Positions 21,151 to 33,000 of a stretch of 64,000 bases of DNA are shown here, piece after piece; position 1 is the stretch's first letter, and every line of letters begins with the position of its first letter. The notes beneath the pieces were generated by a model. It had not been told where the DNA came from and searched no databases. It saw nothing but the letters and a program-made list of their open reading frames with translations. The stretch is from Oxyruncus cristatus. Lineage: Eukaryota > Chordata > Aves > Passeriformes > Cotingidae. Position numbers and translations under genes: made by a program. The stretch covers positions 501,034-565,033 of the forward strand of contig VXAY01007399.1 in the NCBI GenBank assembly GCA_013399855.1. The letters run 5' to 3'.

Positions 21151-21520
21151 CAGGCTCTGCATCCTCCAGGGGCTGACATCCAGCGGAGGTGTTCTCCCGT
21201 CAGAGAAGAGATCTCTGCTCTACAGAAAGTCCTGGGCATTCCCTCAAATCCCCTCCCAAGAAGAAGGGACCTCGACCCCGCCAGGTTTCCCAAAACATAG
21301 AATGCAGGCTGGGGTCAGGTGCACCAGCATCTCCTTCAGCCCAGCGGCGCTGGCAGGGCCTCAGGGATCTTGGTGGTGTTTGTCTCACCCTGTAGGAGGC
21401 CTTGCTGACAGGCAGATCAGCACATGTCCAGAAATGGGCAGCTTTCCGCTCAGCTCCAAAGAGTCCCAAGTGCTTGTGACAAGGACAGCACAAAGCAATA
21501 ACCCCTTTACATGTGAATGC

Positions 21521-21705
21521 CTAGAATCATAGTATATCCTGAGTTGGAAGGGACCCACAAAGATCATCGAGTCCAACTCCTAGTCCTCCACAGGAGCACC
21601 CCAAGAATCCCACCATGTGCCTGAGAGCACTGGTCAAATGCTACTTGAACTCTGGCAGGCTTGGTGCCATGGCCACTTCCCTGGGGATGCCATCATTTCC
21701 ATTCT
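21521..21705 (-). mobile_element. CR1 LINE 3' fragment
   Basis: On the plus strand it begins TAGAATCATAGTATATCCTG and GAGTTGGAAGGGACCCACAA, followed by AGATCATCGAGTCCAACTCC. This is the reverse complement of a CR1 3' end (GGACTCGATGATCT..ATGATTCTA). It fades out near 21705. Confidence 0.9.
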
Positions 21706-23955
21706 GTGCCACCACAAGTGGCCCTGGGTTTCTAATACAGGTTGTGTGCATCCTTCTGGTTGCCCTTCTGCTGTGAAAAGACTCTCTCCTCCAACAGACT
21801 TTCTGCTTGATGTCCAGCACAGCACAGCCACATCTTGCTGGCTTGGCTTCAGACTGCTTTTGTCTTCATCTGCCCCCATCTCCCGTGATGCCGACGCTGG
21901 TGTCATCTCAGGTTTCCCATTTCCATCACCATCACCTCTCCTTTCCCAGGTTCTCTGACTGCAGAGCCCACAGGCTGTGTTTTGATGTTCTAGAGACAAA
22001 GACCACGAGTCATGGCAGAACACAAGGTAAGTGCATTGCTAGCAGATGTCTGTCCAAAGCCAGGGGTCGATGACAAGCCCTACGGTGGCATCACTCCCAA
22101 GGATGTGACAGATGCTACTTTGAGCCAAGGGAGGAGCCAAAATATGAATAAAGGGCAGAAGGTCTCACACCCCAAGGGGACAAACACCTCCCAGTGGGGT
22201 ACCTACAGCTTAGGTGAGGGTTGGGGTTCCCAAAGATTTGAAGAGTAAAGCTAATTAGAAGCTGGTCAGAAGTTAATGTACATTTTCTTCTTTAAAATGA
22301 ACCTCTGAAAAGCTTTTCTTTCTTTTTAACATGCACTTTCTCCACAACATTGCACCCCAAAAGGATTTTCCTTCCCAGTCTCAGCTGTGAAAGCAGCCTC
22401 TCCCACAACAAATCTGGGCTGTAGCAGCTAAACCTTCCCAGGACTTACCTTCTCACTGCTCACTCAGCTGTTTGCTACATCTAATAAGAGGTATCAGGTA
22501 TGATTTGTGGCCCAGATATCAAACCATAAAGCTACTAAGCTCCTTCTAACAGGAGTCTTCACCTGTCTCAGGTGCCTGTGATCAAGTATCAATCAGTACC
22601 AAGAGAGTAAGATCCTTCCTGGATGTTTAATGTTGGACCGGCAGCTCAAAGCAGTGTCGTGTGAGCAGAATTTCAGCTGGGAATTTACTCAGATAACGTG
22701 GGCTCCCAGGGCAGCTTCTCCTTTGCTCTGTGACGTTGAGTGAAATCACAATTTTCTGTACTGCACTCTTCCCACCTGCAGAATGGGGCTGGTACCTCCC
22801 ATCACCTTTGCAAGCGTTTGGGTGCTAGGGAACCAGGCAGGTGGGCTGGAGTGATGTTAACATCCTCTTGCAGTGCTGAATTTCTAGGACTGAATCACAT
22901 TTTTCTATCTCAAAAAAAAAAAAAANNNNNNNNNNNNNNNNNNNNNNNNNNNNNNNNNNNNNNNNNNNNNNAAAAAAAAAAGACTTTTTGTTTAACTTCA
23001 GCTTTTCTTCCTAATTACTGAATTGAAGTAGGAGTTATTTTGTCAGGAGAGGGTACTTGTTGATGGTTTACCCCATGCTTCATTAATGCATGTAAGAGGT
23101 TAACTCCTGGTAGAGAAACAGATGCATGGTTTTAACAGGGGAAAAAAAAAAAAAAAAGCCCCAATTTTACTTTCTACTCCTGCACTAATTTGTGACTATT
23201 TTTATCAATGTTAACACTGAGCCAGGGTAAAAATACTCCCTAGAAAGTTTAGAATTTACATTTGCCTTCATATATATTCAGCAGAAATCCAGCTCCCCAG
23301 CCTCCGCACTGCCTAATCTGGACTCATTAACTTCACCCACCCCCGGGAAAAGTGTCAGATGACTTTGGCCTGGCGAAGCCCTTCACCCACAAACGCTCAG
23401 CAGGAGGGCCCAAGTCTCCCGTCTGCAGCAAGGCAGCCCTGTGGAGCACCAGCTCTGACACTGCAGGCATCCAGCTCGGCCATGGGAACAGATTCACCCT
23501 TTCCAACACAGCCCCACTTCATGGCAAAGTCTCCGTGGGGCTCCATCCTGTGAGGGTGCTGAGCCCTGGCAAAGACCTTCTGCCCTGCTGCCCCGGTAAA
23601 GCAGAGTGATGAAGGCTGGGGAAGAGCCCCCACAAGGAGAAACCTTCATGGAGCATCTTGTGAAGCACAAGGCACAAGCACAAGCACGTGGAACTGGCAC
23701 CTCCAGGTCCAGGGTGGTGCCTTTTTTTCTCTATTAAATGGCCAATATTTGCCAGTCTAGGATGCACTTTTGCTGCACAGCTGGAGCCTTTCAAGTCAAT
23801 GTGTCCCTGAATTCTGCTCCAAAGGCAACTAAATTGTTCTCTGGCATGTCCCTGCAGAAGAAGCAAACCAACCCCTCCTGTGCCAGAGGACATGTGCAGT
23901 GTCTGGGCAGCCAAGGGCTGCTGTCATCTCACAGTGGTCACAGCAGCACAGAGGG
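21706..23955. other. Unassigned intergenic stretch with one assembly gap
   Basis: Nothing recognised apart from the gap at 22926-22971 and A runs near 23141-23157. An open frame at 22012-22248 has a plausible start but no known relative. Confidence 0.5.
22926..22971. other. Assembly gap (46 N) inside a poly-A run
   Basis: Undetermined bases flanked on both sides by A homopolymer (from 22912 and to 22981). The true length of the A run is unknown. Confidence 0.99.
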
Positions 23956-24200
23956 GCTGAGGGTCCCTCTGAGGAGTGTCCAGTCCAGCCCTTGTCTCAC
24001 AGCAGTGCCTGCTAGAGCGGGTACCTCATCCCAGTTGGATATCTCAGTATCTCCAAATAATGGACACCCCACAACTTCTCTGGGCAACCTGTTGCAGTAT
24101 TTGACCACCCTCACAGAGAAAAAGTGAACTGTCATTTCCCATGCTTCCGTTTGTTCCCATTGGCCTCCCTGGGCACCCGAGAAAAGTCGTCTCCATCTTC
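23956..24200 (-). mobile_element. CR1 LINE 3' fragment
   Basis: On the plus strand, GACACCCCACAACTTCTCTG and GGCAACCTGTTGCAGTATTT are the reverse complement of the CR1 segment encoding the end of ORF2 (family: H.NRLPREVV). Upstream, GTGTCCAGTCCAGCCCTTGT fits the CR1 tail. It is quite diverged. Confidence 0.7.
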
Positions 24201-26734
24201 AGGGTTTGAGGAAACCCCTGAATTTTTACAGAAAGTGGTGTGCTTCCGCCTTCGGGCAAAAAAAACCAACCTGTAAAGCCAAAAGTGATTTTTCTGGGAA
24301 ATATTGGCCTGGGTTTTCTCACAGTTCTTTGTAAGGAATAGCTGGTTACATGAAACTCATGAGGTCTCCATGCTTTCTACGAAACCTAGGAGAGAAAGGG
24401 GGCTCATGTTGCAGCAGAAGCCAAGAGCCTCCAAGGGCTCCGACATCAAGGGAGGGCAGGTCTAATCTAATTAAACTGGGAGAACATCTTTGAGCAACAA
24501 CCACTTCCCTTCCCTGCCTCTGCTTCCTGGGCTCCAGGCTCTTTCCAGAGGAAGAACTCTGGAGAATATTTAAGATTATTTCTCTTTTTAGTAAATGAGC
24601 AGGTCTGGAAGCCGTGTGTCACCACCCTTACAAAATCCTCCCCTGCAGAGGACCAGAGGAGTTGGCAGCTCTGATATTCCCTTTGGCATTAGACCCTCCA
24701 GAGCCTGTCACTGCAGTGATGGAGCAGGACAGGATATTTATGTGACTTAAAAAACAGTAACATCTCCTCTCGAGTCTGTCTCGGGCATGGACTGGATGCA
24801 GACTGCACAGCGTGGAGTTGAGTACATACCTACATACCTCATTTATAATCCTTCCTCCTTTTGTAGGCCAAAAAGGCCCTTCCTTCTTAGGAAAGAGCCA
24901 GGCAAGAGCAGGATGGCCCAAGACATGGAGTGTGGGCCCTGTTGGTGCTCTCTGGGCTCCGTGGATTCAGGATCCTCGCCCGCCCTCCCCGCGCACACGT
25001 CAGTTCCTCAGCAGCTTCTCCCGGGCGGCCAGGCTGTTTTTCAAGAAGCAATTTCCTGCAGAGAAGTTTTTTTTCTTTTCAAGGAGCCTAAGTGGGGAGC
25101 TTCCTGGAGCAGGCTTTTCACAGGAAACCATTGTGAAAGCAGCTTCGCCACCCACCAGGAAGGGCTGTCAACGAGCAGGGAGGGTGCAGGCTGCACCCAG
25201 CTCTGTGTCCCCAACTCAGCTTCCCCCCTGAGTGCCTGGGGGATGAGCTTTGTGTCCCTTGCCCACCTCTACCTGCTGGGATGCTGGCTTGGGGCAGGGG
25301 AAGCAGCTGGATGAGAAAGACCTGGGCTGGGGGCAGGGAGTGCAGAGTCTCCCAGGAAAGGTGCTGCTTGGCCTCTCCAGTGCCCATCCTGTCCCTCTGG
25401 TGGGAGAAGGTGGGAGAAGCTGAGAGGAGACATGATGACTTTACCAGGCTTTGGCTCAGCAGTCTTTGCATTCTCCCTCTTCACTGCGTTGCTGGGTCTG
25501 ATTTCAGGCAGGACCACCAAATACAGGTTTCTCCCCACACGGAGCTGGGTGGTCACTGCTCCTCAGCCTGGGTTGGGGAGGCACCTGGGGTTCTGGGTGC
25601 TCCTCTGAAATGCAAACCCTGCCAGGACTTCCCCGTGCTGCTGAAGGGGTGAGGCACCCCAGCTCAGCCCAGCTGTGGTGGAGCCGGGGCAGTCCCGGTG
25701 GCTTTGGCAGCGCTGCCTGGGATTTACCCCGTGGCAGATCAGAGGCAGCCTCAGCACCGTGGCAGTGCCCCACATCCCTGGCTATCAACGAAACTCCAAA
25801 GTGCACGAGCTAAACCCTCAGCCAACACAGATCCTGGGGCAGCAGCTTGCACTGTGCTGCTGCTTCTTACCATGGGCAGCTTTAAAGTCAATTATTGCTC
25901 GTATCCTTTTCTTCCAGTGAGCAGGGCAGGTCTCCCAGCCCATGCATGTCCTCCCAAATGCTGCTTTTCATTCACGTAGTTCTTCTGGTTTGGGTGTATT
26001 CAGTGGCTAAGAATGGACAGGCTTCTGCCCCGCTTTGAGCTCTCATGACCTGTGCTGTGGCAGCACTGCTTTTTCATGGAGAAGTAATCCTGGTCATCTG
26101 TGCAGATGCTCCAGTTTGTGAGGTTTTTTCCTTGCACTAAATCCTCTGTTTTTGCAACCTCTCACTGCAATTTTAATAAAACCGAACAAACCCCAAGAAG
26201 CCATTTCCGTGAAGCATTTTGGGAGCAAGGGGCTGGTTCCTCTTTTGGAGCACTGGAAAACAACTTCTGATTTCCTCCCAGTGTTAGTAATGTTCAGCTG
26301 AACCCCACTCTTTTTCCCCAAAAAAGTTTAGTTTCCAGGAAACGGGGCTTTGTTTTGAACACAAAGCATCTCTTCGGTCAATTTCTTTTTTATTTGCTTT
26401 TTTTTTTTTTTAATGTATTTAACAGTGTTCCAGTTTTCTGTGAACTCATTCAGCAATCCCTGCTGATCACCAATCCAGACAGTTTGACACGCTTGGGTAC
26501 ACTCACAACTCTTGGATACACATATATGACCTGCAAGAACATGACCCAGTGCAGAGCAAACTGAACCAGGTCTCATGGAAGTGTCTGGCGCCTTCCCAAC
26601 CCACCACTGGCTTAATGATGTGACACTGGGCAGATCCCTTCCCTCTGTCTGTGTCCTGCTTCCCAATCCTTGAAATGGGGTTAAAGTTCCCCCATGCAAC
26701 ACTTGGGTGGACCTAAGAGTTTGCAAGAAATATC
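24201..26734. other. Unassigned GC-rich intergenic stretch
   Basis: No recognised gene, RNA or transposon. Several open frames of 100-175 codons overlap on both strands near 24.8-25.8 kb. They lack known motifs, and this is expected in GC-rich sequence. Confidence 0.5.
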
Positions 26735-27045
26735 TGAAACACTCATGGGGGCCAGTCCCGTTTCCACCAGTGGCAGCAGTGCTTGGTCACAAAGGATGAA
26801 TCAAAACCTCCTTCCTTCCTCTCCCCTGGCCCACTGGCAACACTCTTCCTCATCCAGGCCATGGTGTTGCTGGCTTTGAGAATGCACCTCTGGCTCATGG
26901 TCAGCTTGTTGTCCACTAGGACCCCCCAGGTCTTTACCTGCAAAGTTCTTTTCCAGCTGGTTGGCCCCCATTGTGTCCTGGTGAGTGGGTTTATTCCTCC
27001 CCAGGGGCAGGAGTTCAAACTTCCCCTTGTTGCACTTCATGAAGC
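26735..27045 (-). mobile_element. CR1 LINE ORF2 C-terminal remnant
   Basis: Minus-strand translation gives KCNKGKFELLPLGRNKPTHQ in one frame and GVLVDNKLTMSQRC, SVASGPGE in another. These are the hallmark residues near the C-terminus of CR1 reverse transcriptase (family: MKFNKGKC.VLHLGRN, GVLVDNKLSMSQQC, KSVASRSRE). Frame changes mark it as fossil. Confidence 0.85.
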
Positions 27046-30000
27046 TCCTCTTTGCTCATCAGGGTCCCTCTTCATGGCAGCACAACCCTAAAAAAATTAT
27101 GCACAAAGCCAGGGGAGCAGAGAGAGCTCAGGGTATTTAATAGCTCCAGTGGTGGAGCCTGAAGAAAAGGACAGGCTTGGAGGTATATGTTGCTTCCCTT
27201 CTGACCACTGCCCACAACAGAGGGGGGGACACCCCCTGGGGGCACACAGGGCACAAGGGGGATCCTGCCAGCAGCTTGTGCCATCTCAGCCCCTGTGTGC
27301 CTCCTGCCTGCGTGTCACCCTTCATTCACTCAGGATTTGACAAGCGAGGAAGCAGCGACCAGAAAAGAGGTGACCAGGCAACTTTTAAGCAGAGACATCC
27401 TGGGGAATGAGTCACCGGCTTTGCGCAAGAAGCCAGACTCCTCTCTGGAGGGAGAAGGGCAGGCGGGGCAGCAGGCAAGAGGAATGTTCCAGGGAGATGC
27501 CTGCAGCATGATTAAAAGGCAGCTTGGACCTTGCATTAGGAGTCCCACCTGTGGTGTCAGCGGAGGTGTGAGACCAGAGCGAGCCAGCCCCAGCCCCACG
27601 GAGCAGCTGCCCAGTGGTGGGAACACAGCTCCTCAGGGCAGCCTGCTCCCAGGAGTGGGAGAAATCCCAGCATCCACCTAACCCAGGCTTTTCTCAGGAA
27701 GGCTTGGGTCTGGTGGTGACATTTCTCACGGGGAAGATTATTTCCTTGAAAACCTGGGGTATTCAGGTCAGGTAAAAGCTATTAGCACAGTGGCACCAGA
27801 CACACTGAGCTGGCTGAGTCAGAAGGTATTTTCCAACAGCATGAAGGGTAATTTCTGAGGACCAGAGTGTTTCATCACCATGTTTTCCCGGTGACAGCTT
27901 CAGCTGTTTTGCTTTTCAGAATCAGAATTTTGTTTACTGTTTTAGCTTATTTCCTCATGGAAAGCCTTTCATTTACTCCCCAACATTACCTGTAGCTTTT
28001 CATCCCAGCAGGTGAAGGAGGTGGAAGAGGAACAGCTCTTCAGCAGTGGGGTCAGTGTGCCAGATATGGTACTTTTTTTTAAGCTGTTCATAAAGATAAC
28101 GAGAGATGAAAAGGTTGTGTCGGGAGGGGGATCTTCTCCAGTTGGAAAACACGAAATACAAGAGCAATTCTGTCTCTTCTGCTGGGGCCCTGGCATTTCT
28201 GATGTTATCTCTCCCAGAGTTTGCCCTATGGAGCAGATGCCCCTGAAGGACGGCCAAGGTGGACGGGTGGATGGGAGAGAACCTGCCAATGGACTCACAC
28301 CCATCCTAGAGGGGCTGCAGGGCCTCAGAGAGAGAAGAAAATCTGGCTGGAGAAAAAAAAAAAAAAAATCTCAGAGCCCAGACTTGTCGGGTGAAAGGTG
28401 TTGGAAAATGCAAATTATTAATTTAAAGAACTGGGCCAGGAACCAGGGGTGCCAGGCTGAGCTGTTATCTGCTGCATCAGCTGCGAGCCTGGCTCGGGAT
28501 TTCAAAATAAAATTAGACTTGCAGTATATGTCTTTAAATATTTAAATTACTTTCAGTAATTCATATGGTGACATTTAAACAAAGTACACCAAGCAAACGG
28601 CTCCCAGTGCTAAAAGGAAATGTTTGCAGGTAATAATATTTAATTTAAGAGGGAACAGCTGATATCAATGCAGAATCTTAATGCTGAATTCAACCTACAT
28701 TCCTCTCTGAACCAAGCAGGGAAGAATAAATCCCCAGGCCTGCGAATGGTTAAGCATGCAGAGTGATGTTATTAAAGTGCTGGTCCCAGGCACCCCAATG
28801 AGCTGTGAATTACGTGGGTGCCCAGATATTTGCAGGATCGGGGCCTCTGGGCTTTGTGGGCTCCCAGGAGTGGGGATAGGCAGCTCCATGGTGGGAAGTG
28901 AGGACTATAGGGGCTTGGCAATGCCAGCCCCTCCTGCCCCACTCACCTGCCCTCCCACGTCCTTCTTGGGTCTTTTGCCATGAGTCTGTTCTAGTAACTA
29001 AAGGGAAAATCCATCCTGGGTACAAACAAGCAGAGCTCAATGAAGTCAGCTCACACACAGCCTGGTGCTGCTGGCCAATTTGGAGAGCTCAGCCGGGTCT
29101 GTTACATCAGTCACACTGGATTTCATAACATCAGACATTTCAGTGAGGGTGACTCATTCTCTCTTGAAGTGTATTGTATGTATGAGCAAAGATGATTAAC
29201 TTTTGCTGAATGGTATGATTTCTGGGATGGGAACTGCTATTAATTAGGAGCGGATCTCAGATGTTCACAAACCCTGTTTTCATGGCCTACTTTGTATATT
29301 TTTCTCCATTCTACTTGTTTTTTTAGCTCAGGATAAATATCAAAGTGCTCTTCCCTGCTATCTGTAGCTAAAGCAGCCAGATGTCCAGCAAAGGCATCTG
29401 ACTTTCATAGTCAGGCACAGCCCAGGGCTCAGTTCCTGTGGCCAAGCTTCAGCTTCTTGCCCCAAAAAGCTCAGTTTTCACATTAAATGCAAACAAAACA
29501 AAATAAAAGGGAGCTTCCAGCCAGCACAAGTGCAGCAGATAAAGTACCACGGGAGGTAAAACAAGCACAAACGGCTCAGAATGCAAAATACACAGAACTA
29601 CCCTTCCTCATCCTCCCCTGAAATTTCCTTTATTAAAGGAAACTTGGGGGCTTATGCTGATCTCGTGCTTCTGGCTGTTGAGCTTTGGGGGTTGGCAACA
29701 CCGAGGATCCTTGGCATAAAGAGTCTCCAAGGTTCAGGGAGAAAGACACCCTTTCAGCTGTACTTGCTGCAAAGCTGGGCAGCTCACCAGCGTAAAGGTC
29801 AGGATGCTCAGAGGCTTCAACAGCATCTGCAGCACCTGGCACCGTGGTCCCGCAGGAAGTGCCTGGAGGCATTAATACCAGCCAGCTTGGAAAAGCCAGA
29901 GGAGGCAGGCCTGGGATGGGATGGAGTCATCCTTCCCCACCTCAGGCACTGCCGGGGGGATGCTGAGGAGCAGCCAGGCTGAAACTGGGGAGCTGGCAGG

Positions 30001-33000
30001 CCAGTGTGGCCTGGGCTGTTTGGTGGCATCTGGCCACCACCTCATGACTGCCAGCATCTCCGTTGGGATGACAAGGTCCCCAGCCTGTGAGCTCCCTCTT
30101 GCTCAGCCCCACAGCACCTGCAGTGAGTGACACAACATTCCACAGAGCCAAACACACTCCACTCTGCTCTGACTCCATTGCTGTGGGCAGCAAAACAGCC
30201 CTGGGAATAGGCAAACAGTGGTCAGTCCCTCTGCCTGGCCAGCAAGGAGCTGGGGACACGTCTCTTGTCCTTGGTTCCTGGTGAGACACCACCGTGAAAG
30301 TTCACTGCGACTTCCAGAGAGAGAAAGGAAGGGTCAGGGCTCAGCCTGGCACACTGCCACCAAGGATGAGGTTCACCTGCCCTGCCCAGCACCCCATCAC
30401 CGTGCACCCCTCAAATGTCAGGCAGGCACCGTGGGCAGCAGTTACACAAACAAAGGTCACTGGATCTGTGCTTTTCCCTTCCGTCAGCTGGGGCTGCTCA
30501 AGGCTCCTGGACACGGGCTGGAGATCTGGTCCAGCCCCACGGCAGGCAGCGGCGATGAGCGTGAGCAAACCTGAGAGAAGCAAGCCTTAACTGTAATTGC
30601 TTGTAGTTAATTGAGATGAGAAGAGATGACTTTTTTGGATCAAAACTGAGATGAGAGGGCTGGGTATTTCAGCACAAATGGGGTGGGAGCAGTGAAACTG
30701 CCCGTGAGGGTGTCCAGCCCTAACCTGGAGGGGGACTGGAAACTTGAGGGGTAATGACTTGCTCTCCTCTCCTCCTCCCACTTGTCACCAGATGTTGGGC
30801 AGAGACAGACCCTCTTCCCCAGCAGCTCGGTGTGACCTACTCTGGTTCAGGCACTGCAACCAAGCTGGTGGCAGCAGACCTGGAAGCACCTGCTGCCCAA
30901 GCTTCCCCATAACCACCACAGCTCCCAGGCTTGCTCTCAAGAATCTGGGAGGTGTGGGAGCATTAGAAGGCTTCTCCTTTCAGACTCAACAGTGAGGAAT
31001 GTGCGTTGGAAACAGAGATAGGGTTAGTTTCTCTCGAGCTCGCGGGAGAACGTCATTCTCCTGCACTCCAGTCCAACCGTGAGTATCTTAGAGAGAAAGT
31101 GACATCTCAAAGGGGCAGGAAAACCCCACAATTTGCCTAAATTTTGCACTTACGAAATGCCACTGGCAGGTGAAAGCATGGATGTATGATTCAGGCACAA
31201 GTCTGGGATGTGTGAGCCAGTGCCCAAACTCCAGGCGTGCAAAGAAGGCTGAGCCACGCAACACCAAGGGTTTCCTTGGAGACTGACGCAGAAGGGGCTT
31301 CTCCTCCAGAGGCTCTTTGTCGCTGCCTTACCAGGCAAAGAAACAGCCTAAATCCCATCTCATCCAAGAGAGCCGGTAAGGCTCCACTGTGCCACTGGAG
31401 GAAGGGGCAGTGCTGGGAGCCTGGAGGGGGGTTTTCCTCACCTGCAGAGTAGTTTCCCTGTTGCGCAGCTCACTCAGGCTTCTAAAAATGTTTGCTGGAG
31501 CAACTGTCTCTGAGGCAATTTCCATAACAATGGGTGCAGAAGAACGATCCATGCTGCTGGCTGACTTGCTGCTCGAAGGCTCCCCGAGGAACTGGCACAC
31601 TGCTATTCCAGCGGTGAGATGCCCATGTGAATGAGAGGAACAGAGTATTTAACTGAATTGCTCCCAACAGCTGCTGGGAAGCTCCGCAGGGGCCCTGCTG
31701 TCCACTGCCCAGCTGAGGGGGCACGGGCAGGGCTCCCCCAGCCTGGCACCGGGGCACTGCCAGACCGTGGGAGCCTGCAGGCAAAAAAACCACCCACAGC
31801 AAAGGTACAAACCCACAGAAAGTGCTCCCACACCTTCACCGCTGCCCAGTAAACGCGCATCAGTGCAGGCAGTCAGCAGAGGGGAAGGACTGGTGCCGAA
31901 GGCAGCAGGAGCAGCTGCAACTCTAACATCAGCCAAGGCTCCTGCTTCATCTGAGGCCTCGGTCCTTGAAAGGCCACGAGTTACTCAAAGCCCCCATGTG
32001 TTGCTATTTTATCTCTCAGTTCTGGATGCTCAGCCCCAGCCAAACTCAGCCGGGGTTTGCTCCTTCCCCACATCTTTTCTACTTGACCCATTAAATCAAC
32101 ACTCAGCTACTGCCTCCAGTTTGAATCGCTCACATCCTGCCATTACAGCTTTGTTTAAATCTGTGCAGAGCTCAACCTGTTGTCAGACAGACACTAATTT
32201 GTGTGTTTCTAATTATTTGTTTCCATCTTAAAACCTGTTTTTCAGCAGATTGCAGCTTTATTTTAATACATGCTTGGCTAGAGCTTGATACACTGGTTGC
32301 CAGTAACCTAGACACAAAATGGGATTACATTGCATAGGGAGAGCAGGGGGAGAAAAGAGACAGAGTTAAACTGAATTAAGAGTCTGTTCATAAAAATGAA
32401 CTAAGCAAAATTGTGAAACAGGCAGCAGTTTTGCATCACGGAAGATTCTGTTTCTATATTCCTCTGTTTCTATCCCTCTAAATAAGACGAACCTCAGCAT
32501 TCACAAAGAGCATTTGAAACACCTCCTTGCACAAACACTTTGACCACCTCCTTTTTATGGGATTAAAGCTCTTAAATGTACATTTAATCCCTTTTATACT
32601 CACATGCTTGGTGTTAAAAATTAGCTCATCAGTGGATGACCAAATCAGGATCAATTTCCAACTGCTTTCCCAGGATTTGGATGCAGAAAGTCAGGCACCA
32701 TCCTCAGCCTCTTCAATCAAGCAATGCTCCACCAACAGCTTTCTACCCTTCCAGGAGCAGGCTGGGCCCTTTTCTCCTTGGTCATTTTCACACAAGTCTT
32801 CAGAGGGCAGAAGAAATAGCTCTGAGGCAACACTGCTACAACACACCCGGCAGCACAACCAGTGCTCCAGGACCTGTCTCTGTTTCATTCTTTCTCTTCA
32901 GCGCTTTCTCCTCTGCTGAGGATTTTGGGGTCTCTGATCTAAAATGCAGATTAGGAGACTGAGGCAATTAAACCAAAAGAAAACCATATGTTATTTGCTG

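Noticed and set aside
26783..27091. A plus-strand open frame of 102 codons
   Set aside because: It is antisense to the CR1 ORF2 remnant on the minus strand.
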